From NCBI GenBank assembly GCA_022606135.1, contig JABYQN010000001.1, positions 3,968,001-4,032,000 on the forward strand: a stretch of DNA of 64,000 nucleotides, given 5' to 3'. Positions 24,633 to 35,694 of this stretch are shown piece after piece; the first letter of the stretch is position 1, and the number at the start of each line of letters is the position of its first letter. The position numbers and the translations under genes were made by a program. The notes below the pieces were generated by a model. It was not told where the DNA came from. It saw nothing but the letters and a program-made list of their open reading frames with translations, and did no database searches. The stretch is from Fomes fomentarius. Taxonomy: Eukaryota; Basidiomycota; Agaricomycetes; Polyporales; Polyporaceae.

Positions 24633-25173
24633 GTTTGTCGAACTCTGCCCCGAGCACGTCGTCCCAAGCGGCGAGCTAGCGGCGGAACTGGAAACTTGGG
24701 CAAGGCTGCGTGCTCAGAGTCTGTCTCAGTCTGAGCCTGCACAAGCTTTTTTGAATTTGGCGCAGGGACACATAAACGGCCTTATCGGGCCGTACGCACC
24801 GTCGGTCTCTCACTCACGTCTGCCTCACCTGGACCATTCACATTGGTATTTGAACCAGGAGGGCTCCTCAGCCTTAATCATTTCCCAGGTTACCAGGGGG
24901 TAGGTACTCTGAGGGGAACGACGACCGCATTAGCATTCAATGATGTTGAGGTCCGAGTTCCAAAACTCGTTCTCCCTCTTCAAGTTCTTCTATTCCAAGA
25001 CGTTCCTCTGTACAGAGACTCGAATGTGAAATACAGAACCTGTCGTGAGGAGGGACGGGAACTCGATGAGATGGGCTCGTTGAGGTTCAAATTTTTGAGG
25101 GGGATCGCATCGATATCGCCGCACTCGGACTGGCACTGGCAGGCCTCCCGGGTACGATTAATTCTCGAACAAC
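24633..25173. other. Region between MAK21 and MFS copy C
   Basis: No gene supported. From about 25085 rightward the sequence resembles the flank at 54215-54425 behind MFS copy D (shared pieces such as actcggactg and caacgacgacgcagag against caacgcagag). It is therefore part of the dispersed C/D duplication. Any missing 5' exon of MAK21 would have to lie at 24640-25080. Confidence 0.5.
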
Positions 25174-27489
25174 TTACTCAAAGCTCGGAGGGAGGCACGA
25201 CAACGACGACGCAGAGGATAGCAGTGGAAATCGCAGATTACGACAGTATAGTAGAGAACAAAACCGCATGATGTACTTGTACCAAATACTATCATTCGTC
25301 ATCTCACCCTTATCCTCGGCAAGCACAATTCCGAGTCCCTCACCCCCCGCCGCCCCATTCACCATCTGCGCGCTCGCATACGCCTCTCGTGCCCGCGCCT
25401 TCTTCCTATTCTCCTTCGCCACGTACACCATCGTACCCACCGCACACCCCAATATCCCAACTTGGAGTGCCATCAACACTACCGTCGCCGACTCATACTT
25501 CGGCGGGGGCGAGACCGGGCCAAACAACCAAACTGACAGTATATTGCCAGCAAGTGTCAAGACACCAGCGAATGCGACCGCAATGGTGCGGCAGGCCAGC
25601 TGCGGGGTGTTGTTGGCTAGCCAGGCCGGGAGGGCGGGTTGGATACCAAACATGCATGGGACGGCGAGGAGGAAGGCGCCCGTAACGGACGTGGCTACTT
25701 TCTGAACCTAGGGAACGGGTGATTGTCAATGGGTTGGTCTGCGCGAACCCAGGTAGTTGGTGGCCAGCCCGGCCGTAGACAGGATCGCAAGCACAGCAAT
25801 CATTGGGCCACGAATCGCATATCGGTCGGAGATGATGGATGAGCCGATAGACACTGGATAGGAATCAGTACTGGTGTAGAGATGTGGTGGGGTGGCAATT
25901 CGCTTACCCACTACAGCGATCGCGTATGGTGGTACGCTCATAAGTTTAATTTGAGCCTCAGAGGGATCATAACCCAGACCGACCACGATGGTGGGCAAAA
26001 AACTGGTGAAAGTTAGGTAGGGATGTCATATGCCTATGCCCTGTAGACAACAGCTAAGAACCCACATTCCCAGACCAATGAACGCGACATCTATCAGAGG
26101 ATCAATCAACATTTGCATAAGAAAGCTAGAGACACAGAAGCACGCACCTAAGAAGAACGAGGCCAGCGAGATCAACAGCACATACGGTCGCACGAGCGTA
26201 CTTCGCATATTCCTCCAGAGGTTTCCATGTGAATCCAGTTTGTGGGAGAGTTGATCCTGTTCGAGAGCGCGGCGAACCAGCTGTTTCTCCGTTTTGGTCA
26301 AGACGAAGACCTGATCCACATTGTTTGGCATCAGGAGGAGGCACACCAACCCCCAGAAGATGGCAAGTCCACCCTCCTAGAGCAAGCCGAGCCGAGTTAG
26401 ATTTCGTGAGGGTGTGTAAGATGGCCGATCTTCCTCACCAGGATGAAGAGCCAAGCCCACCCAGGTCTCCCATAAATACCATTTATTCGGGTGATCGGAT
26501 ACGCCAACAGGCCTGAGAATGCCAAAGCGAGGGGAAGAGCAGTTGATAAGATAGATAACCTGTGATGAAGATGTGATTATTTATCGGGGTAGAATGGTGG
26601 ATACTACTTGAATCAACGTACCGGAACTGGAGCATCTGGCGAGGATCAAAGGTCGTGAGGTGGAATGACAAACACGGCATCATGCCCGCTGCCACACTAA
26701 GTTAGCCCCCAGGCACTATTTCCCCAGCATTGAATGAATACACACATGAAAACACTCCAATGAGTATCCTACAGGCAACGAATGCACCGAAGCCAGACGA
26801 AACGCCTATGTGCGAGACACCTGTTAGGACGAGCCCGGATTCGATGTCCAACCTCACATACCCTGGAGAATGACAGCGACTCCTGTCAAGATTGCCATTG
26901 CCGGAAACTGGTAACGGGCACCGAGATACTAACAGATCGATCAGTGTTTGGCCTGAAAGAGAGGAGCTGATGAGACCGGGGACGTACCAGCATCAAATGA
27001 GTTGCTGGTATCTGGAGAAGTATCGTAGGCCTATACACGAACATAATCTATGGAGGCTCAAGATGCAGTCACGACAAACAATAGACGTACAGTGTCCCGA
27101 GGGTTATAGCGACACTGAACTGCAATGAAACGGTCTATTAAGTTGGAAGTTATCCAAATAGACAAACCGAAACTGACCTTCTCGTTCGATATGTCAGTCG
27201 TGAAACCGACTATGCGGGCATACCCTATGTTTGAACGTGTGTCAACATAAGCCTCATCACACTGAAAAAACGGTTCAAACTGACTAATCAGCAAGTATAC
27301 GAACGCCATCACGGTAACCAATGGAAGTATGAGGAGGTCGAGCTTCATCCAAACCTTGCCGTCCACGCGAACGCCATCGTCGTATGCTTGCGTGTTCGAT
27401 GCCGCCCGTAGTGTCTCGTGCGTAGACGATGTCAGAGCCTGCGCAATCTGCGTACTGTCTTCATCATCACGGGGAGTCTTGAGGGTCAT
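25174..27489 (-). pseudogene. MFS transporter copy C, probably inactivated
   Basis: Paralogue of copies A, B and D, with promoter and exon layout kept. Compared with D, two lesions stand out. First, 17 bases are missing near 25760, removing the last codons of one exon and its GT donor, so the intron is read through to a stop (ending SRRPTH). Second, one extra G in the next exon (tacgggcgcc against tacggcgcc in D, near 25690) shifts the frame. The normal stop after the terminal IWYKYIM is also lost, and the frame runs 28 residues further, to 25174. An alternative donor four bases on would not repair the frame. The upstream exons are still open, so loss of function looks recent. The chosen ATG (27489) is the one aligned with its paralogues; another in-frame ATG lies two codons before it. 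Confidence 0.75.
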
Positions 27490-28101
27490 GATCATATAGT
27501 TGTGGGGGGAGTTGAGAGGTGTGCCCCAAAGGCTAGGGACAGCAGTCAGTCATATAAGTATGCGGCGAGCGGTACACATATAGCCAGACTGCCCGTGTGT
27601 CCGTCTGAACAAGCGTGAATTTGTACGTCAGGAGCCAGCTACGGAGCTACATATGAGCCCTGCATGCTGAATATTCACGACCTCGTTGGCGACTCATGAT
27701 TGAGTCGGCCTTGCCTATTGTCGATGATCGCGACAGACTGGCTGCAAAAGATGAGGATCATTGCGGAAGCGGGAAGGTTCGTTGCTATTTGGGCAAGAGG
27801 AGTAATGTCGGCTAGGAGGCAGGAGGTCAGCATGTGTACGCCAAACTGGGAAACCGAGAACGAGTGTATGCCAACGAGGATGAGTGGATGCAAGGAAATA
27901 ACTCTGTTTCATAAAAATGCCTGCGAAAACATCCAGACGGACGTAGGTGATGTACGACTAGTCTCAGTCTGATGAACGCGAACGGGCCGACTGGGACTCG
28001 GAGCGCTCGACGCGTCGCGTCGCGTCTCGCCCTTGAGCGCTTTCTTTCTGCACGCAGACCTGAGACCACCACTCCGTCCTCGGCCACGGCTAGTAGGTAC
28101 G
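27490..28101. promoter_or_regulatory. Divergent promoter region of MFS copy C and NBS1
   Basis: The left part, read on the minus strand, is the family promoter shared with copies A, B and D (cctcctagccgacattactc; gcatacttatatgactg; ggggcacacctctcaac). The right part, directly before the NBS1 ATG, is unique. Because copy C appears dead, its promoter may persist only as a relic beside NBS1. Confidence 0.5.
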
Positions 28102-31100
28102 ATGTGGACCGTCATTGGCCCTTTCGACGAGGACCACACCGACGGATACGTTCCTCCAGAGAGTCAGTCTTTTCTCACCCCCTCTTCGTCCCATTTCTCA
28201 TCACCCATTCATAGAGAGCAAACTCCTCAAACCCGGCAAAGAATACGGCGTCGGACGGAAAGACCAGTTGCTATTGATCAAGAGCAAAGCTATCTCCAAG
28301 AATCATGCGCTCTTTACTGTTGCTGAGTGTTCTGAACAACAAGCAGTCCGTTCTCCCTCTAGATATCCCCTCCTCACTTGCTAACCTACACCTCCCCGTG
28401 CTGCAGGCCGACCCCAGCTATGTCCCTGCATTAACCTTCCATAACCTCACCGACCGCGTTCGCCCTGTAGAGCGTCCATCTCTCGCCCGTCCACGCGTAC
28501 TCTGTCAACCAAAGAAGAGCATGGAGCTGCAGCATGGAGACATTGTCCATCTCTCCGCTAGTATCTTCCTCAGGTGTGTGTCCTTCCTTCTCCATCGCTC
28601 TCTGCTCTCCTCAATGCCCCTCCCGGGTTCATCAGGATACATTTGGAGAAGATATGCTGCTACTATGCACCGGGAAAGGGTGCCCCACATGTCCCCGTCA
28701 AGCATTGTGCGTCCCTAGGTACGTGCATGACAACCCCCATTTACCGCTCTTTTTCATCGTAGCGCCATTCTGCACCGGCAGGGATTCATGTCGTCCCCAC
28801 CCTACACCCGGAAGTAACCCACCATCTCACGCCCACTTATGCCCTGACCCCTGACCTTGCTACCTCTCTCATCTCTTCCGCAACCCTAGTCAAGCCAGAC
28901 TGGCTCAACACCGTGCTTAGCTCCGCCAAAGCTGAGGCCGGTGAGCTCAGTTCGCTCGAAGAGAACTTCGTCCTACCTCCGACAAGCAAGTTCCGCCCTA
29001 CATTCTCCCCTTCCCTCCCATCCCGGCTCAAGAAGTACGACGCGTGGGAGCCGAATGAAGAGCGGCTCAAGATGTTTACGAACCATCGGTTTGTGTTCGT
29101 CGGCGAGCGGGGAGCGGAGGCACCGGGTGTGTTCAAGGAGCTCGTGAAGAGGGGGGAAGGGGACTATGAGTGCTATCCTGCGGACGGAGGGAGGGATGGC
29201 TTTAGGAAGGTGCTGTCGAAGGCAAGGGCGAGGGGCGCTGTTGTTGTTCTGGTTGCAGCTCAGGGTGGAATCGTCGCCGCTGTGGGCAAGGAGGGTTGGA
29301 CGGAGTTCATGGAGGAGGCGAGAAAGTTAGTGTCCGCATTCTTTGTTCGTTTATCTGGAAGGACTGATTGTTCTTCCGCCAGCTTTGACCTCAAGTTCAT
29401 CCCTCCTGAGAAGTTGGTTGAAGCAGTCATGTTTGCAGATGTCAACTATATCGACTCCACGGTCGGTTCCGAGGATGGTGTGTATCTCCCATCGCGGCCA
29501 ATTTCATCTTCACGTTGACATTCATACACCCTACAGTCCAACAAGAGTCTGTTCTCCCGGATGTCATACCAAACACGATTGAAGACGAGCCATCGGTAGT
29601 GCAGTCGAAGTACAAAGACAAGCCCGCGCCTCCGGTCGCAGAACCTGAACCGGAGCCTGAACCAGCATCAGCTCCGCCTCCGCGAAGACGGCTCACCCGA
29701 CGCGCGACGTCGAGAGCATCGTCGCGAGCACCATCACCTCCAGCAGCAGCGTCATCGGCGCAGTTGGAGCCAGTCAAAGAGGCTCCTGCACCCGTGGCCG
29801 AGGCGGTCGAGGAAGCTCCTCCGCCAGAGGCTCCTCAACCTCGTCGGGTATGTATTTCAGTGGGCGTAGCACACATCTACTAACTAACACTGTATACTCT
29901 ATAGACCCTTGTCAGGAGAGCACGCAAAGCAGCTGTCGAAGCAGACGACTCTATGGACGTCGACTCTGCCCGGGCGTCCGCAGAGCCCTCTGGGTCGCAG
30001 GAGCCTGCAGTGAAGAGGGCGCGATCAGAGAGCGTCGTCGTACGTCGGCTTTGCCGCCATTCTCTTTTCGTAGGAGGTGCACCCGATCTCTCATATGTCC
30101 GTTACAGCCACCAACGCCGGCCCGCCCTTCGCGCCTGAAGCGTCGCGTTGGCACACAAGCGCAAAGCACGACACTGTTTCCCGAGAGCGAGGACATGTTC
30201 ATGCCGGACATGGAGGAGCCGAAGCACAAGAAGTTCAAGTCACTTTTCGACGAGAGCGATCCCGACCGCGTTGCGAAGATGGCCATCGAGGAGTATGGCA
30301 GCCAGCACGTCCAGAGTGGGGGCGGGGGTGAGAGCCTGACCCAGTTTGAGCCGTCGGTTGCGTTTGCGTCGGATACGGGCGAGACGCAGGGAAGGAGCGG
30401 CACTAGGGCGGGGCGGAATGCGAGGAGCGGCGTCACGTTTGGAGGCGCGGCAAGTGGAAGTCTGGGTGCGGTTGCGGAGGAAGAGGAGGAGAGTACGATG
30501 TCGGGCGCGGTGATGACCACGCAGAGTCAGGCGAGGGGCACGAAGAGGAAGACTCAGGATGAGGACGTGGAGATGGACGAGGACGACGTGCCGCCCAAGT
30601 CGAGAAGGCGGACGGGAGAGGAGGCCCAGGCAGAGCCCGAGACTGAGACCCAGGCTCAGACAGGCGCACAGGCGCAGAAACCCATGTCGAAGATCGTCAC
30701 GCGTGTGGACATGGCTCAGTCCCATGTGCACGTCAAATCCAAGCCGGTGTCGAAGAAGGCGCAGGCGCAGGACGCGAAGAACAAGAAGACGGGCGAGCCG
30801 GATCGGGACGACGCGTTCTTGAAGGCCGTCGCGTCGAAGAAGCGAGGGAAGAAGGCAGAGGACACGTTTGACCGCGAGTTCAACAATTTGCGGATATCGA
30901 AGCCGGATCTGGAGAGGGAGAGGGAGGACGAGGCGTTCAAGGTACTCGAGGAGTTTGGGGACGATGGCGATGTGAGGGGGAACTTCATGGTTGTGGTGGA
31001 GGTGCCGCTGTTCAGGGAGCCTGGGGACAAGGAGAAGGAGCACTTGAGGAGAGGAGAGGGACGATTGGAGTGGCAAGGGAAGCCAGACTTCAAGAAGTTC

Positions 31101-31841
31101 AAGAGGGTGAGCAGTTGCGTTGCTTCGATGGACTGTGTACTGATTACTGTACAGAAAGCTCTTGGAGAGCGACGCCAGCCCATCGAGCTGGTCGTGGAGG
31201 AGGACAACGATCTTGGAATTGGTTCTCGTATGTCATCAATTGTGAATACGACGGATCGAATGCTTACTTGGCCGCTAGAATATTGGAGGGGCGCTACACA
31301 GGCTATGCCTCCCACACAGTTGTCTCAACCGAAGAGCAGCACGACGGCCAAGTCTACTACGCAGAAATCCACCCAGAAGAGCACGAAAGATCGTGCGTCG
31401 CTCATGTCCGACTCCGACGAGGATGAGCCTGCTGCAAAACCCACTCGAGCGAAGAGCCGTGGCGGCAAGTCTCAGTCGAACCCGCCCAGCACACAGTCTA
31501 GCACGCTGAAGAGCACCGCGAGGACGCGAAGCAAGGGCTCGCAGAAGCAGGCACTGTTCATTGACTCGGACATCGAGGAAGTGGACGAGAAAGACGACGA
31601 TGACGACGCGTTCAAGCTGGGTTCTGACAATGAGGTGTTGGAGTTGGATGATGACGATGAGGAACCTGCTGCGACGCTCAAGTCTCGGTCCACGGCACGG
31701 GGCACACAAGCGTCGTCGAGGACGAGGAGCACGGCGAAGGGTACGACGAAGAAGGCACCGGTCGTGGTGGTGGATGACGACTCGGACGACGGAGCGACTT
31801 TCAAGGCGTTTGGGACGCGGTCGAGGACCCGCCGGCGGTAG
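28102..31841 (+). CDS. NBS1: NBS1/nibrin, DNA double-strand-break repair (MRN complex)
   Basis: FHA and BRCT adaptor of the MRE11-RAD50-NBS1 complex. Exon 1 is MWTVIGPFDEDHTDGYVPPE. The FHA domain follows with KEYGVGRKDQLLLIKSKAI and SKNHALFTV (the phosphopeptide-binding GR and S-x-N-H residues). Tandem BRCT repeats follow: TLVKPDWLNTVL in the first, HRFVFVGERG to GAVVVLVAAQGG in the second. A long disordered middle is rich in Pro, Glu, Ala and Arg. The C-terminal part has FDREFNNLRISKP and, near 31090, GKPDFKKFKR, matching the NFKKFKK-type MRE11-binding motif. The end is acidic then basic (TFKAFGTRSRTRRR), which may be an ATM/Tel1-binding tail. At least eight introns. Start chosen because the FHA fold begins at residue 2. 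Confidence 0.9.
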
Positions 31842-31969
31842 AGTCTGGAGATGTGATTTCTTGGGGTAAGGCGTTGCATATGAATTATCTTGTTCCGGAT
31901 GAGATCTGAGACTTGGCCACGAATGCCATACAAGTCCCGGTCTGGATCTGCAGTATGCTATGATTATTG

Positions 31970-32205
31970 GCGCTTGTGCGGAAGAGTTTGCTTGCGAGGA
32001 GGTGAGACTGTTGGATATCGGGAGGGCACGCCGGATACTTCTGTATGTCAGAAGCAGAGGTGCGTGGTAGACTTTGTGTGGTGTGTATGACGCCGACACT
32101 GATGTGATAGTCATACACAGGGAACGGGCGGACGGAGAACTGCGAAGAGCCAGAGGAGGATATCATTCTGGATCCAAGAGTCGGAGGAGAGTCATAGTTC
32201 CTGCA
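31970..32205 (+). pseudogene. Truncated copy of the CMT1 3' end
   Basis: About 230 bases match the last part of the CMT1-like gene at 4263-6270, read on the opposite strand of the window. Shared runs include ggaggtgagactgttggat, cgccggatacttctgtatgt, agcagaggtgcgtggt and agaggaggatatcattct. The protein echo is clear: TPDTSVCQKQRCVVDF against APDTFVCQEQRCVVSD, then DADTDVIVIHRERA against DVDTDVNVIRRTTG. Small indels (a loss of about 10 bases after ttggat) and frame breaks show it is not translated as CMT1. The match stops close to the CMT1 stop codon. It sits about 130 bases beyond the NBS1 stop, so it may lie in the NBS1 3' UTR in sense orientation. Confidence 0.85.
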
Positions 32206-32473
32206 AACGGCGTAGTCTCGTGTAACACAAGCTTGATTGACATCCTTCTGGCACAAGTTTGGCCACTGACATGATTCAATGCAACTACCGCGGTAAATGT
32301 AGCTTACCTATGAAACTTGGGAACGACGGGGCACAAGCATAACATTGGGTTGATCTTTTTGGGCATGCGCAGTGGTGTAGTGTAGACATGGATGATACAA
32401 CGCAATGAGATGGTTATGTGGGATGCAAACATGCGGATAACGACAGGATACGGAACAGAGCAAACCCCAACGC
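32206..32473. other. 3' flank of the P1 gene
   Basis: Short gap between the CMT1 fragment and the ribosomal protein P1 stop. Nothing else is recognised. A P1 transcript with a long 3' UTR would run from here into the fragment in antisense. Confidence 0.4.
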
Positions 32474-33074
32474 TTAGTCGAATAGACCAAAGCCCTATGC
32501 ATCAATGGCAGCAATTCAGCGAGGTTACACAGCAACCGAGGATGTATGGAACGCACCATGTCGTCATCTGACTCCTCCTTCTCCTCCTCCTTCTTCTCCT
32601 CCTCCTTGGGTGCCTCCGCAGCCGCATCACCAGCGCCCGCGGCTGGTGCAGCACCTGCTGCAGGGCCCGCACCACCCGCACCGACGTTCGAGAGGAGGTC
32701 CTTCACGTTCTTGCCCTCTAGTGCTTTTGCGAGGAGGGAGGCCCAGATCGGCTCGACTTCAATGGCCGCGGCGTTTGTGAGTGCGGTGATCTTGTCCGCC
32801 TAGAAAGAAGAGATGGCATAGTCGAGTCAGATTCGCGAAGTGAGGGAAGCGGGATGGTAGACTGACGGTGATTTCAATGCCATCATCGGCAAGGATGAGC
32901 GCGGCGTATGTTGCGGCGAGTTCTACGGAGGCCTGGAGAAGATTGAAGAGTTAGTCATTTGTTGTGGCGCACTTTGGGTACATCCAAGTCGACTATAGCG
33001 AATCCAGCCGTCCAGAGTGCACCCCAAGGCAAAGTAACCCAGAGAAGTTGCGTGGAGGACGCGATACTGACCAT
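32474..33074 (-). CDS. RPP1: 60S acidic ribosomal protein P1
   Basis: Stalk protein that recruits translation GTPases to the ribosome. Four exons: 33074-33072, 32932-32867, 32799-32557 and 32494-32474, giving 110 residues. Exon 1 is only the ATG; a gtcagt donor follows directly, and exon 2 starts [18 protein letters not shown], the family N-terminus. The middle has [20 protein letters not shown], then an Ala/Gly/Pro hinge and an acidic tail. The last exon supplies GFGLFD, completing the universal DDDMGFGLFD end that binds elongation factors. Lengths sum to a multiple of three, which supports the model. P1 forms heterodimers with P2 on uL10. It is divergent to the peroxiredoxin gene across about 440 bases. 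Confidence 0.95.
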
Positions 33075-33512
33075 TTGGAATGTGTTGAGGGGCCGAGGAA
33101 GAGTAGGGACTGGTAGGGAGGGTGCTAGACGATGTGGATTGTGTACCGTACGGGCCCGGGACTTGAGTTTACCCTTGTTTGTGTCCTTTCCTTTCTTGTA
33201 CATACTTTGATTCATAGCAGGCGCCCGTCCCGCCTCGGATTAAAGTCAATATTAATCCTGCGTCCATGCAGCGGCTGGGAGGCTGCTCTTGCTCTGAAGC
33301 ACAGAGTCAGTATATAACATTGCTCACTGGTATGGCAGTTATCTGCAGGCTCCCCATGGTGTCAACGGACGAGAGCGGCCTTCTGTGGTGTACTATGGAT
33401 TATGACGTCACCTCCCTCGACCTCTCCCTCCACTCGACCTCTCCCTCCACTCGACCTCTATCCTCTCCTTCTCTCTCTCATCCCACTCTGCAGTCCCTAG
33501 CAGTTCGAGAAA
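33075..33512. promoter_or_regulatory. Divergent promoter between P1 and the peroxiredoxin gene
   Basis: 438 bases shared as 5' region by two genes. The peroxiredoxin side carries a tandem pyrimidine block (cctctccctccactcgac, twice, about 33419-33457) just before the ATG. Pyrimidine-rich leaders are common at fungal transcription starts. I see no gene here. Confidence 0.5.
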
Positions 33513-34263
33513 ATGGCGTCTATTCTTTCTGGAGCAACCAAGACTGCACACTCGCTCGCAACATCCCTCCTCAGCGCCGCCGAAGCAAAGGTCGGCTCCA
33601 CAATCCCAATCAAGGTCCCCGTCAAGGAGGACAGCGCGGAGAAGAGTTTCACTTTTGAGAACATCACCAGCAAGAATGTCTTCGTGAGTGCTCCCTCATT
33701 TCGTTGCTGACACCTTCCAACTGTCGAGAGAATCACCGACTGACGCATTCAATCCGTGGGTAGGTCGGCGTACCAGGCGCGTTCACTGGGACGTGCTCAG
33801 CCCAAGTCCCAGAATACATCAACGCGTACGACAAGTTCAAGGAGCGCGGTGTGCAAAACATCTACGTCGTTGCCGTGAATGACGCCTTCGTGACCAAGGC
33901 ATGGAAGGAACAGCTTGCACCAGAGGGCACTCGTCAGTCGCACACATAGTCCGCTCGGTATCATGCAAGAGAATGACTGATGACCTGGTGCTTGACCTTT
34001 ATTACAGCTGTGCATTTCATCGCCGATGACCAGGGCGCGTTCACCGGTGCGCTTGGCATGCTGTTTGACGCATCTCCCTTGCTTGGGGCCCCTCGTTCAA
34101 AGGTGAGCCTCCGTGCACTGTCGTGAAGGAATGCTGCTGATTAGATCCGGGATAGCGCTATGTTGCGATTACGCAGGGCGACGAAATCATGTATATTGCT
34201 GTGGAGAACAATCCGGGAGAGGTTACAGTCACCGCGGCTGACAAGATTCTGCCGTGGCTTTGA
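33513..34263 (+). CDS. Peroxiredoxin, Prx5/AHP1 type, single cysteine
   Basis: Thiol peroxidase reducing hydrogen and alkyl peroxides. Four exons joined at gtgagt, gtcagt and gtgagc donors. The active site is PGAFTGTCS, fitting the P-x3-T-x2-C signature, with the catalytic Arg in LLGAPRSKRY. Total length is about 185 residues. The first 30 residues (MASILSGATKTAHSLATSLLSAAEA) are Ala/Ser/Lys-rich with few acids and could be a mitochondrial presequence or a family extension. I find only one Cys in the whole protein, so it would work as a 1-Cys enzyme needing an external thiol such as glutathione or thioredoxin. The end (TVTAADKILPWL) lacks an SKL-type peroxisomal signal. Confidence 0.9.
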
Positions 34264-34735
34264 ATGTAGCCACCGATCGCGTGTCGTGAAAGAATGTTGG
34301 TGTTGGTGTCAGGAGGAGTTTCGCTCAGTGTATGATAAGTAGTGTATTCTGACGATGCAGTGGGTGAACAAAACGAGAGACTCGGTCGCCCTAGTCACCT
34401 CGAACCCGTCAGAGGTTGTCTTCGATGTCGACCCTATCAGGATTTGTATCACTGTCTACCATGCCCAGCGAAGGTCAACTCTCTAGTGAGTGGAGTTCAA
34501 CTTGAAGGTGATACGGTCGTGAGGTTTCAGGCTCGGTATTAAGCCATGTAAACAAATTGCAAGTCACACCGAGGGCGAAAGTGTCAGAGCGAATGTATCA
34601 TACTTAGCCTGGACTTCGTCATGACTGGAAACAGTCGATGTGATTGTGAGTCTGGTGGTAAGCTATACGACTGGCCACTCGGTCAGTAGTTCCCTGAGAC
34701 GCTTTGAGAACATACATGACACACGAAACTTTCCC
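34264..34735. other. Convergent intergenic region
   Basis: 3' flanks of the peroxiredoxin (+) and mitochondrial uS10 (-) genes. One short plus frame (34342-34542) has no recognisable features. Confidence 0.45.
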
Positions 34736-35499
34736 TCATGCCACGCCCTCCTTCGCAGCCCCAGCCCCAGCAGCGGCTGCTGCTGCTGCGAGCTCCTGCT
34801 TGACGATCTGCTCACCCAGCACCTTCACCTTCTCCGCCTTGAGCTGGTCATCCAGCCTCAACGAGCCCATGACCGCCTCCAATGTCTTCTGACCCACACC
34901 GACTGGCGCCCTCGTCCACCTCACCGTCCTCAAACCCACTCCAGGTGCGATGTGCTTCTCGAGGTACTGCACGAGCATGTCGACTACCTCCGGGCTCGCG
35001 TCCCATGCCTTCACGACGCGCTTGTGCGTCTTGCGCTCAAAGTTCTCCTGCGACTTCTTGTGCACAAACGGGCCGCGGAGGACGGTCCAGAGTCGCCTCT
35101 GGGTGGGCAGGTGGGCGGGCTTGGAGATGGGCACGCCGAGCGCAGCTGCAGCGTGGCTCGCGAAGTGCACGAAGAAGTCAAGGGGACGGGGGTGGTGCGA
35201 GCGGAAGTGGAACGTCGCGACGGGGATGCCGTGCGTTTTGGGGAGGTAGTGGGGTGGGCGCACGCCTCGCCCGTGCACTATGCTAGATGCGTAGACGGGT
35301 TCCGTGATGGGTTCATGCTGTTTTGCTGGTGGAGTTGCGGAGGATGACGCGATCGACACCGCGGGACTGCAGTCACATGAATAGTGAGTTGAGGAGGACG
35401 TAGGGTAGGGAGACATGACACTTACATCGCAGTTGTACTGTTGAGGCGCAGACATCCTTGAACGTTTGAGAATGTACTTCTGCACGCGCGAGGAAGCAT
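34736..35499 (-). CDS. RSM10: Mitochondrial small-subunit ribosomal protein uS10m
   Basis: Two exons: 35499-35426 and 35366-34736. The N-terminus MLPRACRSTFSNVQGCLRLN has four Arg and no acidic residue, a typical mitochondrial presequence. The intron at gtaagt joins ACTGCGAT to TCCCGCGG and keeps the frame (TTAIPAVSIASSSATPP). The uS10 domain follows: GIPVATFHFRSHHPRPLDFF, PISKPAHLPTQRRLWTVLRG and FVHKKSQENFERKTHKR. The C-terminal tail is Ala-rich (LAAAAAAAGAGAAKEGVA), beyond the bacterial S10 length. An alternative reading with no intron gives a longer frame but no presequence, so I prefer the spliced model. It is divergent to the Mago nashi gene across under 200 bases. Confidence 0.92.
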
Positions 35500-35694
35500 G
35501 GCAAAGGAAGAGGGCGGCTGAGTCCAGAGCTCGCTGAGGTCGTTGGTCAAGCAGAGCTGTCGAGAGGCGCCAATGCTTAGTTGGGCGTGAGCTTGCCACG
35601 TGGGATAGACGCCCACTGTCTCGACGCGTCCTCGCATCGCAGACCAACTTTGTCGCTGACCACGACTCCTACTCCTTCACACGCACTCGAGACC

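Noticed and set aside
24493..24903. Plus-strand frame across the MAK21 start
   Set aside because: It overlaps MAK21 exon 1 in antisense and has no recognisable domain or conserved start.
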